Part shown: piece by piece, positions 43,995 through 52,636 of the stretch | How the letters are laid out: each line of letters begins with the position of its first letter | Position numbering within the stretch: the first letter of the stretch is position 1 | Origin: Eubacterium ramulus ATCC 29099 | GTDB lineage: Bacteria > Bacillota > Clostridia > Lachnospirales > Lachnospiraceae | Assembly: GCF_000469345.1 (NCBI RefSeq) | Contig: NZ_KI271183.1 | Span: forward strand, 23,427 to 87,426 | Direction of reading: 5' to 3' | Length of the DNA: 64,000 bases | Made by a program: the position numbers and the translations under genes | The notes under the pieces: generated by a model | Seen by the model: the letters and a program-made list of their open reading frames with translations, nothing else | Told to the model about the DNA's origin: nothing | Database searches by the model: none

Positions 43995-45575
43995 ATGGTA
44001 GATGCGGGGTTTCTATCTATTATTCCACCGATTGTAGCAATTGTACTTGCCTTAGTTACTAAAGAGGTTATTTTCTCTCTTTTATTAGGTGTATTCTCTG
44101 GTACGATCATTTATTCAGCACTTGCAGGACTTGGTCCTTTCGGTGTTCTTTCTACCACAGTAGAAATCATGATTGACAAATTTGGAGCAAATGCGGACAT
44201 GATCCTGTTCCTTTGCTTCTTAGGTATTCTCGTAATTCTTATTACGAAAGCCGGCGGAGCCAGAGCTTATGGTGAATGGGCTTCCAGTAAGCTGAAAAAC
44301 AGACGAAGCGTTCTGTTCGCAACAGCATTACTTGGTATCTTCTTCGCTATTGATGATTATTTCCACTGCCTGGCAGTTGGAACAATCATGAGACCTGTAA
44401 CAGACAGAACAAAAATCTCACGTGAGAAACTGGCTTACCAGATCGACGCTATCGGCGCTCCTCTCTGTGTAATCATGCCGATCTCTTCCTGGGCTGCTTC
44501 CGTTATTTCTTATTTCCCGGAAGACGGTTCTGTATCAGGTATGGAGACATTTATTCAGGCTATTCCGCTGAATCTGTATGCAATGTTATCCATCTTCATG
44601 GTTCTTTTCTTAACACTTAAGAAAAAATCTGAATTTGGTCCGATGCTCGTAGCTGATAGACTGGCTGAGCAGGGAGTATTCTCTTCTCCGGAAGGTGATG
44701 TAACAGAAGACAACTTATCTGACTTCGAAAAAGAAAACCAGAGCGGACGTGTATGTGACCTTGTTATTCCGATCGTTGTACTGGTTATCTCCAGTGTACT
44801 CTGCATGTTATATGTAGGTGGTTTGTTCTCAGGCGAAGGTCTTTCCATCATGGAAGCATTTGGTAACACATCTGCTGCTACTGCTCTTGCACTTGGTGGT
44901 TTCTGTACATTAGTATTTACATTTATTTATTACATGTGCCGTCGCGTTCTTACTTTCAAAGAATTATTCGGCAGCATTGGTCAGGGTATCTTCACAATGA
45001 TCCCGGCATGTACGATCCTGACATTCGCATGGACAATCTCCAGCGTATGCCGTGATTACCTTGGAACAGGCGAATTCGTAGCAGATGCTGTTGCTAACTC
45101 CGGTATTCCGATTATGACACTTGCTCCAATCATTTTCATCATTGCAGCATTACTTTCATTTGCAACCGGTACAGCTTGGGGTACATTCGGTATCCTTATT
45201 CCGATCGTAATCTCCATCTGTTCTGTAGCAGCTCCAAGCTTTACAATTACATGTCTGTCTGCAACATTAGCTGGTTCCGTATTCGGAGATCACTGCTCAC
45301 CGATTTCTGATACCACGATCCTGTCCTCTACAGGTTCTCAGTGTAACCACTTGAAACACGTTGGTACTCAGATTCCATACGCAGTTATCGTAGCTGTATG
45401 TTGTGCAATCGGTTATGTAGTTGCCGGTGTAACAAACAGCCTGGGTCAGGGCGTAAGTACTGTTATTTCCTTAGCAGTAGCTATTGTACTCCTGACTATC
45501 GTTCTTCTGGTTGCTCCGAAGGTTTGGAAATATACACCTGAGCAGAAGGAAATCATCAACGCTGCAAAGGAATAA
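43995..45575 (+). CDS. NhaC-family Na+/H+ (or amino-acid-coupled) antiporter
   Basis: The 526-residue protein has about twelve membrane segments. The NhaC-type core is visible: ALLGIFFAIDDYFHCLAVGTIMRPVTDRTKISREKLAYQIDAIGAPLCVIMPISSWAASVI, and later FATGTAWGTFGILIPI and SVFGDHCSPISDTTILSSTGS. Members exchange Na+ and H+, or Na+ with organic ions. It diverges from the lysine operon with a strong AGGAGG site. Position suggests lysine uptake, or ion balance during lysine fermentation. The first is inference only. Confidence 0.82.
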   Translation: MVDAGFLSIIPPIVAIVLALVTKEVIFSLLLGVFSGTIIYSALAGLGPFGVLSTTVEIMIDKFGANADMILFLCFLGILVILITKAGGARAYGEWASSKLKNRRSVLFATALLGIFFAIDDYFHCLAVGTIMRPVTDRTKISREKLAYQIDAIGAPLCVIMPISSWAASVISYFPEDGSVSGMETFIQAIPLNLYAMLSIFMVLFLTLKKKSEFGPMLVADRLAEQGVFSSPEGDVTEDNLSDFEKENQSGRVCDLVIPIVVLVISSVLCMLYVGGLFSGEGLSIMEAFGNTSAATALALGGFCTLVFTFIYYMCRRVLTFKELFGSIGQGIFTMIPACTILTFAWTISSVCRDYLGTGEFVADAVANSGIPIMTLAPIIFIIAALLSFATGTAWGTFGILIPIVISICSVAAPSFTITCLSATLAGSVFGDHCSPISDTTILSSTGSQCNHLKHVGTQIPYAVIVAVCCAIGYVVAGVTNSLGQGVSTVISLAVAIVLLTIVLLVAPKVWKYTPEQKEIINAAKE

Positions 45576-45613
45576 TGTTTATAAACGAACACTTCAAATT
45601 CTCTTAACAAAGC

Positions 45614-45657
45614 AAAAAGAAAGAACCGATGTAGAAATACATCGGTTCTTTCTTTTT
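45614..45657. terminator. Bidirectional terminator between nhaC-type gene and kamC
   Basis: A perfect 20-base stem with a GAAA tetraloop, and A and T runs on the two sides. It serves the convergent genes. Confidence 0.92.
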
Positions 45658-45673
45658 CGCATATATTTTAAAA

Positions 45674-47200
45674 TCAATCCTGTTCATCCAGTAAATTCAT
45701 CACATCGCTTTGCAATCCCAGTAAGCGACAGATTCGGAACGCATCCCTCGGACAATTTCCCTCATTCTCAACACGATACAGGCCATAATTCATATGGGAC
45801 GCGATTACCGCTACTCCCTTTTGCACACCTGCATTCTGAATCTCATTTTCAACCCTGGATTCATCCATATCTTTCAGTCCTACAACCTGATAATGCGCTT
45901 TTCCATACTCAGCCACATGATCAAAATGTGTAACCAGAAGTGCCACTACATGCTTATGATTCAGATATTTTGTCACTGCACGCACCAGCGCAGCTCCCTC
46001 ATGCGGATTGGTACCTCTGGAAAACTCGTCCAGCACTACAAAACAGAATTCTTTTTCGACATTTTCAATCACATCCTTCATCTGGATAATCTCTGCACCA
46101 AAACTGGAGAGTCCTTTCTGTACGGACTGCAGTTCCTCGGAAATCATCTGGATATTCTCAAAAAATGGAATCTCTGCATAATCTGCATATACATAAAAAC
46201 CACACATAGCAAGCACTACATTTAGCACAATGGTCTTCAGGGAAATACTCTTTCCACCCATATTTGCACCGGTGATTACCGTAGCTCCCTGTGTCAGTTC
46301 AATGGACAATGGCGTAAACTCCAATCCACGGTTCTTTAACACAGAAGCAACCCACGGATTCGTCACATTTTCCAATTTAAATGAAATGTCAGAAGCTGTA
46401 TTTGCTTTTTCATTTTCTGTATTTTTATACATATTTTCAGCATCTATACCTGTCATTCCGCTGAACACCGGTTTCACTGCTTTTCCGAAATAAGTAGCGG
46501 TCAGCTTCTCCAGCAGCAAGTCCAGACGCCCTGTTACATTGGCATTATAGAGCATGGCATCCAGATACGGCTGCAGGCGCTTTGTGAGCTGTTCCCGGAT
46601 GATCTGTTCTTCTTCTTCCTCTTCCAGAACAACCTGATGCCGCAGATTCTGATACTCTTTCTTTGTCTCTTCCGCCGCAATCTCCATGGATTTTTCCAGT
46701 TCCCGCTTGCGTTTCCGGATATCATCCAATTTCTCCGAATATGCTTCATAAATATAAAAACTTGGAATCCGGCGTCCGTCCGGATCCAGAATATCCAGGG
46801 CTGCTTCCAGATCCATATAGCCAAGACCCGTCATCTTTGTCTGCCCATTTACATAATTTGCTTCACTTCTGGCCTGCTCCGAATAAATCAGAAAATTCTT
46901 CATTTCAAACAGTTCAATGTCATTCAGACACATTTCCCGTGCCTTTTTTATCGTTGGCCGTACATCCTTCATCTGCATAAATATACGACGCAAATGATTG
47001 ATTTCCTGCTTCAGATCCTCTTTTTTATTCATCAGCTTCTCCAGGTTGGAGAGTTCCTCCATCAGAAGATCTTTTTCTTCCACTGTATACGGTGTCATCC
47101 GACGCACCCGTTCCTGTCCGTAAGGTGACGATGGATTCAACCGGTCCAATATATATTGCAGTCCGATACTGTTTTTCTGTTCATATGTCAACTGAATCAT
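45674..47200 (-). CDS. kamC: Lysine 5,6-aminomutase reactivase ATPase (MutS-like)
   Basis: The 508-residue protein has a MutS-type ABC ATPase domain at its C terminus: Walker A GANMGGKS (311-318), Walker B FVVLDEFSRGTNPHEGAALVRAV and a His switch in LLVTHFDHV. The N-terminal part is a long helical clamp with a charged coiled coil (150-205), but no mismatch-recognition domain. That excludes ordinary MutS. Its ATG overlaps the stop of kamB, and it lies next to the lysine cluster. In related systems (OraR/OraS for ornithine aminomutase) such a pair repairs the inactivated B12 enzyme using ATP. Confidence 0.87.
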   Translation of the reverse strand: MIQLTYEQKNSIGLQYILDRLNPSSPYGQERVRRMTPYTVEEKDLLMEELSNLEKLMNKKEDLKQEINHLRRIFMQMKDVRPTIKKAREMCLNDIELFEMKNFLIYSEQARSEANYVNGQTKMTGLGYMDLEAALDILDPDGRRIPSFYIYEAYSEKLDDIRKRKRELEKSMEIAAEETKKEYQNLRHQVVLEEEEEEQIIREQLTKRLQPYLDAMLYNANVTGRLDLLLEKLTATYFGKAVKPVFSGMTGIDAENMYKNTENEKANTASDISFKLENVTNPWVASVLKNRGLEFTPLSIELTQGATVITGANMGGKSISLKTIVLNVVLAMCGFYVYADYAEIPFFENIQMISEELQSVQKGLSSFGAEIIQMKDVIENVEKEFCFVVLDEFSRGTNPHEGAALVRAVTKYLNHKHVVALLVTHFDHVAEYGKAHYQVVGLKDMDESRVENEIQNAGVQKGVAVIASHMNYGLYRVENEGNCPRDAFRICRLLGLQSDVMNLLDEQD

Positions 47201-48237
47201 GCTAATTCCCCCATACTTTTTCTGTACTCGTCCCTGACATTATAGACAGGCACATCAATCGCTGCAGACATTTTCTGCATAAATTCATCCTTGTCAAAAT
47301 GAAATCCATAGGCCGAAAACGGATTGATCGTAACTCCCAGCAATTGCAGCGCATCTGCTACCTCAAAACGCAGCCCCTTGATCTGCAGTTTCTCATACAT
47401 ATCGCTGGAAAGAAGTATTTTGCTGCCATCCAGCAGCACCATCTTTTTCCCTTTCAGATCTGTATTTGACATGATAAGCGTCTTTACCATGGCATCTGTC
47501 AGTCCGCCCTGGACTACCATATATTCCGGCGGGTTTTCTGCCCCTCTCCGCCATACCTTCTCCGGTGTTATCCGCTCCTGTGGCAACACAATGTGCTCCG
47601 GATCCGTCACCGGTATATATTTCATATCATTCTGATTCCACAGTTCCTCCGGTACTTCAAACGGTGCCTGAGGCAGCTGCAGGATTTCACAGGTATATGC
47701 GGTATCCCGCACTACCGTAGCCATACTCTTGTGATAAGATGCACCGGTACACAGAATCGTACTCTGGCTGACTTTTCTGGAACAGAGACTTTTTCGTCCA
47801 AGTGCCCCGTCGATCAGAATCTTGTCCACACCATAAGGGCGGATCAACTCCGATACTTCCGCCAGCTGACTGGTCATGGATGGTCCGGCAATCTGCACAA
47901 ACCCGTCTGTCCGGGCCCGGAAGATAATAATCTCTCCCATCGGCGTATAAATCCCGGTAGAACATAAAATCTCCCGCGTCGTATCACAATATTTCAATAA
48001 ATCTGCTGCCGTTGCAACAATCGTTCCCTTATAAACAAAAATGCCCGGTTTCACCGTATTGGTAACCAGATCTGTGCTTTCTCCATCTCTTCCCACCGAT
48101 GTAGCACCAAAAGAAACCCCGTTGCGTTTCAGCTCAGCGATCAGCTGATTCAACGTGGTTGTCTTTCCGGCATTTTTACACATTCCGATCAGGGAAACAG
48201 AATCGTAAGGTGCTACCAGTTCGTATAATGATTTCAT
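47197..48237 (-). CDS. kamB: Lysine 5,6-aminomutase reactivase subunit
   Basis: The protein has 346 residues from ATG 48237, which has GGAGG five bases upstream. The ATG at 48249 overlaps the site. A P-loop lies near the N terminus (SLIGMCKNAGKTTTLNQLIAEL), and the middle holds ILIDGALGRKSLCS. It matches the P-loop partner of the MutS-like protein in aminomutase reactivation. The downstream overlap with kamC (ATGA) indicates a stoichiometric complex. It follows a corrinoid adenosyltransferase gene by 17 bases. Confidence 0.85.
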   Translation of the reverse strand: MKSLYELVAPYDSVSLIGMCKNAGKTTTLNQLIAELKRNGVSFGATSVGRDGESTDLVTNTVKPGIFVYKGTIVATAADLLKYCDTTREILCSTGIYTPMGEIIIFRARTDGFVQIAGPSMTSQLAEVSELIRPYGVDKILIDGALGRKSLCSRKVSQSTILCTGASYHKSMATVVRDTAYTCEILQLPQAPFEVPEELWNQNDMKYIPVTDPEHIVLPQERITPEKVWRRGAENPPEYMVVQGGLTDAMVKTLIMSNTDLKGKKMVLLDGSKILLSSDMYEKLQIKGLRFEVADALQLLGVTINPFSAYGFHFDKDEFMQKMSAAIDVPVYNVRDEYRKSMGELA

Positions 48238-48254
48238 ACTTTCCTCCATAACAA

Positions 48255-48779
48255 CTACATTTCAATCCCTTTTCTTGCCGGTACCCCTTTTTCAAATGGA
48301 TGCTTCACTGCATTCATATTTGTAATATAGTCTGCCAGTTCTACCAGTTCCGGTTTCGGATTACGTCCTGTCATAACGACTTCCAGCTGCTCCGGTCGGT
48401 TTTTCAGAAAATCAACCACCATAGCCGTATCAATCAATTCTGCATTACACAGATCCAGCATCTCATCCATAACCAGCAATCTTGCATTCTGCTCCACCGC
48501 TGCCGCTTTCACCTTCTCAAACAACGCCGTATAAGCAGCCTTTGCCTCCACTTTTTCTTCCGGTGTCATCAGAAAAGAAAATCCAAAATGATGTTCTTCC
48601 ACCAGTACTGTAATATTCGGAATCTTCCGTAAAATATTCATTTCACCGGTTGTACCATCCTTCAAAAACTGAGAATACACCACCGGAAATCCATTTCCTG
48701 CACAGCGGATTGTGAGACCGACTCCCGCCGTTGACTTTCCTTTGCCTGTTCCTTCATAAATGTGAACAAGTCCCTTCAT
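48255..48779 (-). CDS. cobO: Corrinoid adenosyltransferase (CobO/BtuR type)
   Basis: The 174-residue enzyme adenosylates cob(I)alamin or corrinoid precursors with ATP. The P-loop is VHIYEGTGKGKSTAGVGL, followed by VVYSQFLKDG, LLVMDEMLDLCNAELI and VVMTGRNPKPELVELADYITNM. It leads the cobO-kamB-kamC unit, so it probably supplies fresh adenosylcobalamin to KamDE after the reactivase expels damaged cofactor. Confidence 0.92.
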   Translation of the reverse strand: MKGLVHIYEGTGKGKSTAGVGLTIRCAGNGFPVVYSQFLKDGTTGEMNILRKIPNITVLVEEHHFGFSFLMTPEEKVEAKAAYTALFEKVKAAAVEQNARLLVMDEMLDLCNAELIDTAMVVDFLKNRPEQLEVVMTGRNPKPELVELADYITNMNAVKHPFEKGVPARKGIEM

Positions 48780-48861
48780 GTTTCTGCTTCCTCCTTATAT
48801 ACCTTTCTTTCTGTGTTTTCACACAAAGACTCCTCTAAAACCTTCTCTTTTTACTACCTCA

Positions 48862-48890
48862 ATGATAGCATGACCACACCTGTTTTACAA
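48862..48890 (-). promoter_or_regulatory. Promoter of cobO-kamB-kamC
   Basis: Minus-strand TTGTAA (48885-48890), 17 bases, TATCAT (48862-48867). The leader is about 75 bases, too short for a lysine riboswitch, and no B12 box is visible. Confidence 0.65.
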
Positions 48891-48994
48891 GGAGTATCAT
48901 CTCGAAAAGAATCTGTTATCATGCAGATTTACAAGACATTTTTCAGTGATTACTTTTTGGTCTTATAAAAATTGTACAATTTTCGAATGATTTT

Positions 48995-49041
48995 TTATGA
49001 ATGATTGTGAACACTTATGAATGAATATTTGATATTATAAT
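48995..49041 (+). promoter_or_regulatory. Conserved upstream element and -10 of small RNA copy 2
   Basis: TTATG at 48995-48999 and 49015-49019, ATTGTGAACAC between them, TATAAT at 49036-49041. The arrangement and spacing equal copies 1 and 3. A further upstream block (GATTACTTT.TGG and TTATAAAAATTGTA) is shared with copy 3. Confidence 0.6.
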
Positions 49042-49047
49042 AGCTGT

Positions 49048-49143
49048 AAAAACCCCCAATACATTATAAGTTTTTTGCTACCCCCATAGTAAAAAATACC
49101 TTCTCCTTAGAAAAGACAGCCGTTCGGATTTGGCTGTCTTTTC
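49048..49143 (+). ncRNA. Small RNA copy 2
   Basis: Same core as copy 1: free ACCCCCAA, a ten-base stem (49071-49080 with 49087-49096) exposing CCCCCA, the UACCUUCUCCUU segment, then the terminator GACAGCC/GGCUGUC (49115-49138) with T4. It differs from copy 1 by only a few bases in the transcribed part (an extra GA after CUCCUUA). It lies between the cobO promoter and the next minus-strand gene end. Confidence 0.75.
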
Positions 49144-49158
49144 ATTTTTCTTATTATT

Positions 49159-50319
49159 TTAATCTTCATTCTTTTCAGAACCGGCTATATCCGATCCTGT
49201 CCATTTTTTCAGATATTCTTGAATAAGTTCTGTTTCCTCTTTCGCATATCTTTTTGCTGATGCCTCCACTGGCTGACTTTCATATTCTTCGTAATCATCT
49301 AATCCAGCTGAAATATAACAATTGAGGTTTTCTCTCCATTCTCGCAATTCCTGAAAATAATAAGTATTGATCAGATTCATATTCCAATCCATATTTTCTA
49401 TCATATAACACTCAAAAGCATGAAAGTTTTCTTCACATAAAGTATTTAAAATTTCTTCTGCCGATAATTCCATAAAAAATTGATTGTCCATTATGATATT
49501 TTTATTTTCATAGTCGTACGTTGCTACCACAGTAATAGATTCCATTTTTTCTGCATATATCGGCACTTGTGAAATTCCAAGTCTTATATCCTCAAAATTT
49601 GAAAAACGCTGCGCCACATCGATTCTTTCCTGTATACTCTTTTTTTCCCAGTTTTCCTGTGTGAATTCCAGCAGTAATTCCTTATTCTCTTCGAATACAT
49701 CCACTGTTTCTACTGCATCCTGTTCAGCATTTTCTGCTGCAACATTCTCATCCCCACTGTTTTTCTCTCCATCTGTTTCTGCTGTTGGTATGTAAGTTTC
49801 CCCCTGCAATTTATAAACCGCTGCTGCTAAAAACGATGGAACCGCACACATAGCACATATACACAACACTAAAATTTGATATATCATACTTTTTTTCTTC
49901 CGATACTCCTTTTGGGATTCATATCGTTTTTTATTTTTCACGTTAATAATTAATGCCCCAAAAAACAATGCCGCAGAAACTGCTGCAAGCAGACAACTGA
50001 GCCAGAAATGTCTCTGTGCAAAATACAAAAGCAGAAACAACTCTGTAGGACAAAGATTATACAAAATCTCAAAAAGACCGCTGTTCTTGAAATATTTTCT
50101 CTCCGGTATAACCAGCCAAAGCAGAATCAATATCAGATATATTTCAAGACATCTCTTAGGCAGCAACCTGCAAGAAATTTCTTTTATGTATACCAACTTC
50201 ATATCATAATAGTGCAATGCAATAAATATAACAGGAATAAAAACAGATATTTTTCCGAAGAACATAAATAAAGTTTTCTTACTTGTCTTCGTTACAATTT
50301 TATAATTACTATCACTCAT
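49159..50319 (-). CDS. Membrane protein with a degenerate zinc-protease-like C-terminal domain
   Basis: The protein has 386 residues from ATG 50319, which has AAGGTGG upstream; the codon before it is a possible GTG start. It has about five to six hydrophobic segments in the first 175 residues, then an acidic linker. The soluble C-terminal domain contains ILNTLCEENFHAFECYM. This looks like an LxHExxHAxE-type metalloprotease helix in which the first His is Glu (EENFH). I do not recognise the family and it may be catalytically dead. It is flanked by two direct copies of the small RNA repeat and is AT-rich. Confidence 0.6.
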   Translation of the reverse strand: MSDSNYKIVTKTSKKTLFMFFGKISVFIPVIFIALHYYDMKLVYIKEISCRLLPKRCLEIYLILILLWLVIPERKYFKNSGLFEILYNLCPTELFLLLYFAQRHFWLSCLLAAVSAALFFGALIINVKNKKRYESQKEYRKKKSMIYQILVLCICAMCAVPSFLAAAVYKLQGETYIPTAETDGEKNSGDENVAAENAEQDAVETVDVFEENKELLLEFTQENWEKKSIQERIDVAQRFSNFEDIRLGISQVPIYAEKMESITVVATYDYENKNIIMDNQFFMELSAEEILNTLCEENFHAFECYMIENMDWNMNLINTYYFQELREWRENLNCYISAGLDDYEEYESQPVEASAKRYAKEETELIQEYLKKWTGSDIAGSEKNED

Positions 50320-50608
50320 CACGTTCCCACCTTTCTATTTGACCTTTGTATTATAACTCATTATTCGTTCAATTGCATTTAACCAGCAGTTTCTTCTATA
50401 ATTCACCATACGAACTACTATATACTTTTTCATGCAAATGCAACTTTCCTTATCATTTCATTTATCTAAAAAAAATCTCTGCAAATTTTACATAGTATCA
50501 GAATACTATTTTAGTACAAAACTGAGCTTTTCTATGCAAATTTTATGAAGCTTTTCTTCTTGATTACTTTCTGGTCTTATAAAAATTGTATAGTTTTTCT
50601 GTGATTTT

Positions 50609-50655
50609 TTATGAACGATTGTGAACACTTATGCTCGTACATTTGCTATTATAAT
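50609..50655 (+). promoter_or_regulatory. Conserved upstream element and -10 of small RNA copy 3
   Basis: TTATG at 50609-50613 and 50629-50633 around ATTGTGAACAC, and TATAAT at 50650-50655, with the same spacing as the other copies. The stretch from 50330 to about 50560 upstream is AT-rich and shows no gene. Confidence 0.6.
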
Positions 50656-50661
50656 AACTGT

Positions 50662-50757
50662 AAAAACCCCCAATACATTATAAGTTTTTTGCTACCCCCA
50701 TAGTAAAAAATACCTTCTCCTTAAAAAGACAGCCGTTCGGATTTGGCTGTCTTTTAT
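50662..50757 (+). ncRNA. Small RNA copy 3
   Basis: It has the same core as copies 1 and 2: CCCCC tract, stem 50685-50694 with 50701-50710 exposing CCCCCA, the UACCUUCUCCUU segment and the terminator GACAGCC/GGCUGUC (50728-50751) with T4. It runs toward the convergent lipoprotein gene, which ends at 50861. Confidence 0.75.
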
Positions 50758-50860
50758 TTTTGTTTAAAAAAATACTACTATGAAAAATGTCTGTTGTACT
50801 ACACACATTTTTCATAGTAGTAAATATTAGATTATTAAATAAACCTATTTTTATACGCAC

Positions 50861-52216
50861 CTACTCTAACACAAATAAATGCAATGTACCATAATCATCC
50901 CCAGTCAAGATCTGAAGCTTTCCATTAACAATACTTTCATTTTTTATATCTAATCCATTATAGGAATATTCATCAGTATATCCAAACGGAATAATTTCTT
51001 TTCCATTTTTATCCAGAACGCCCCACTGTCCTGACAAATCTTGAATTCTAATATATTTTCCATCTACAGAACTGGCAGAATAATCCAAATATCTATCTCC
51101 TCCAGTAATTTCTTCCCCTGTTTCATTATAAATTCGATATGTCTCACCATATTGAACAACAAAAATTTCTCCCACACAAACACATTTATCATATCCTGTA
51201 AGTGCGAATGAATTTACTAAGTTTCCATCTAAATCAAAGATATCAATTCGGTCACTTGTTCTTCCATATATTTCATCACATCCTACCCAGCCAATATCTT
51301 CATATGTTGTATCACTTCGTTCTTGTGTTTCCAAATTATATATATAACATTCATTACTTGAAGTTGAATTACTATTCTGTGCTGCAAATCCAAATTCAAT
51401 ACGTTCTAAGGAACAAATTTTTGAACTATTCAATATATGAGCAGTATAAGATGCTTCATTCTCCGCTTTATTTGTAATTTCATACAGACAATTTCCATTC
51501 TCGTCGACAATGTCAATTGTTTCCCAATCTCCACCAGGTTCACACGATTTATAAACTCTGTATAATCCAGCATCTTCAAGATATTCAGCCCATTTTATAT
51601 CATAATTTCCATTCAAATCACAAAAAGCATTACTAACAGCATTACCATTAGAAGCAATTCTTCCATGTAAATATAAATCTCCAATCATCCTATCATAAAT
51701 CACACCACTATCTAGTTGTTTAACAATATTTCCGGCAGAATCAATAACCATATCATTACCATCTTGCTTTACATAGTAATTATGTACGCCAGCAGCAATA
51801 TCATCATATACAAACGGTAACACTTCTTTTCCGTCCGTATCATAAACTCCCCATTTTCCTTCCACCTTCAAAAGTACTCTGTCATTACTACCAAATTTCA
51901 TTTCATCATACTCTGCTGGAATAACAATATCGCCTTTAGAATTAACAAGACCATACAATGATGTTCCATAAGTAGATACAATATAAAATCCGTTGCTTTC
52001 TGCTTCATAACTATACCCGTCTAAATTAAATCCTTCGAAATCATCTTCAACTATATCGCTTTCCCCAGAACTATTTACGGATTCCTCAAACTCACTACTA
52101 ACAGACACTGATTCCTGATCATTTTTTTCTAACACAGATGTATCTTGTTTGCCACATCCGGTAAACATAGTTGCTGCCACAAAAACATTCAGTAAAATTA
52201 CCAACATTTTTTTCAT
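50861..52216 (-). CDS. WG-repeat lipoprotein
   Basis: The 451-residue protein has a lipoprotein signal (MKKMLVILLNVFVAATMFTGCGK, Cys about 21) and a Ser/Glu-rich linker. A beta-rich region contains WG repeats: WGVYDTDGKEVLPFVYDDI, and WGVLDKNGKEIIPFGYTDEY near the C terminus, with less regular ones between. WG repeats are seen in surface proteins of unknown binding role. The gene is markedly more AT-rich than its neighbours to the right, suggesting transfer. No partner is obvious. Confidence 0.75.
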   Translation of the reverse strand: MKKMLVILLNVFVAATMFTGCGKQDTSVLEKNDQESVSVSSEFEESVNSSGESDIVEDDFEGFNLDGYSYEAESNGFYIVSTYGTSLYGLVNSKGDIVIPAEYDEMKFGSNDRVLLKVEGKWGVYDTDGKEVLPFVYDDIAAGVHNYYVKQDGNDMVIDSAGNIVKQLDSGVIYDRMIGDLYLHGRIASNGNAVSNAFCDLNGNYDIKWAEYLEDAGLYRVYKSCEPGGDWETIDIVDENGNCLYEITNKAENEASYTAHILNSSKICSLERIEFGFAAQNSNSTSSNECYIYNLETQERSDTTYEDIGWVGCDEIYGRTSDRIDIFDLDGNLVNSFALTGYDKCVCVGEIFVVQYGETYRIYNETGEEITGGDRYLDYSASSVDGKYIRIQDLSGQWGVLDKNGKEIIPFGYTDEYSYNGLDIKNESIVNGKLQILTGDDYGTLHLFVLE

Positions 52217-52249
52217 AATCTTATCTTCTCCTCACTACTATTTTTTTAT

Positions 52250-52313
52250 ATAATATCATAATTTTACTTTTAATGTCAATTTAATTTATCTTTTTGATAA
52301 TGTAACTTTACAT
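52250..52313. promoter_or_regulatory. Promoter of the WG lipoprotein and XRE operator-like palindrome
   Basis: Minus-strand TTGACA (52274-52279), 18 bases, TATTAT (52250-52255) drive the lipoprotein gene. A perfect palindrome ATGTAA-CT-TTACAT (52300-52313) lies between the two divergent genes and is a likely binding site for the XRE protein encoded next to it. Confidence 0.55.
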
Positions 52314-52354
52314 CATTTATTATATCATCTAAGAAACATTGAAAGGACCTTATA

Positions 52355-52636
52355 ATGATCGCCGACAGAATCAAAGATTTACGAATACAGCACAATTTAA
52401 CCCAGGCTGAACTAGCAAAGAAATTAAATATAACAAGAAGTAGCGTAAATGCCTGGGAAATGGGAATTTCTACTCCATCTACTGCTTATTTAATTGAATT
52501 AGCACAATTATTTCATGTTTCTACAGATTATTTGCTTGGTTTGTCAGCTACTTCTACCTTAGATATTTCTTCTTTAAACGAAGAAGAAATCAATATTGTT
52601 TATTCACTGATTGAATATTTTCGGTCAAAAAAATAG
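52355..52636 (+). CDS. XRE-family helix-turn-helix regulator
   Basis: The 93-residue protein has an N-terminal Cro/C1-type HTH: MIADRIKDLRIQHNLTQAELAKKLNITRSSVNAWEMGISTPST, followed by a helix ending in FHVSTDYLLGLS and a short acidic tail that may dimerise. This form is common among small repressors of mobile or stress genes. It diverges from the WG lipoprotein gene, which it may control. Confidence 0.85.
   Translation: MIADRIKDLRIQHNLTQAELAKKLNITRSSVNAWEMGISTPSTAYLIELAQLFHVSTDYLLGLSATSTLDISSLNEEEINIVYSLIEYFRSKK

Noticed and set aside
45674..47200. DNA mismatch repair MutS
   Set aside because: No mismatch-binding or connector domain, only the ATPase and a clamp-like region. Position next to kamB and the lysine cluster supports KamC instead.
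48780..48861. Lysine riboswitch or B12 riboswitch before cobO
   Set aside because: The leader is about 75-80 bases and lacks the conserved cores of either.
50678..50860. Minus-strand 60-codon frame through small RNA copy 3
   Set aside because: It crosses the terminator and promoter parts, is not conserved as a frame in the other copies and lacks a ribosome site.
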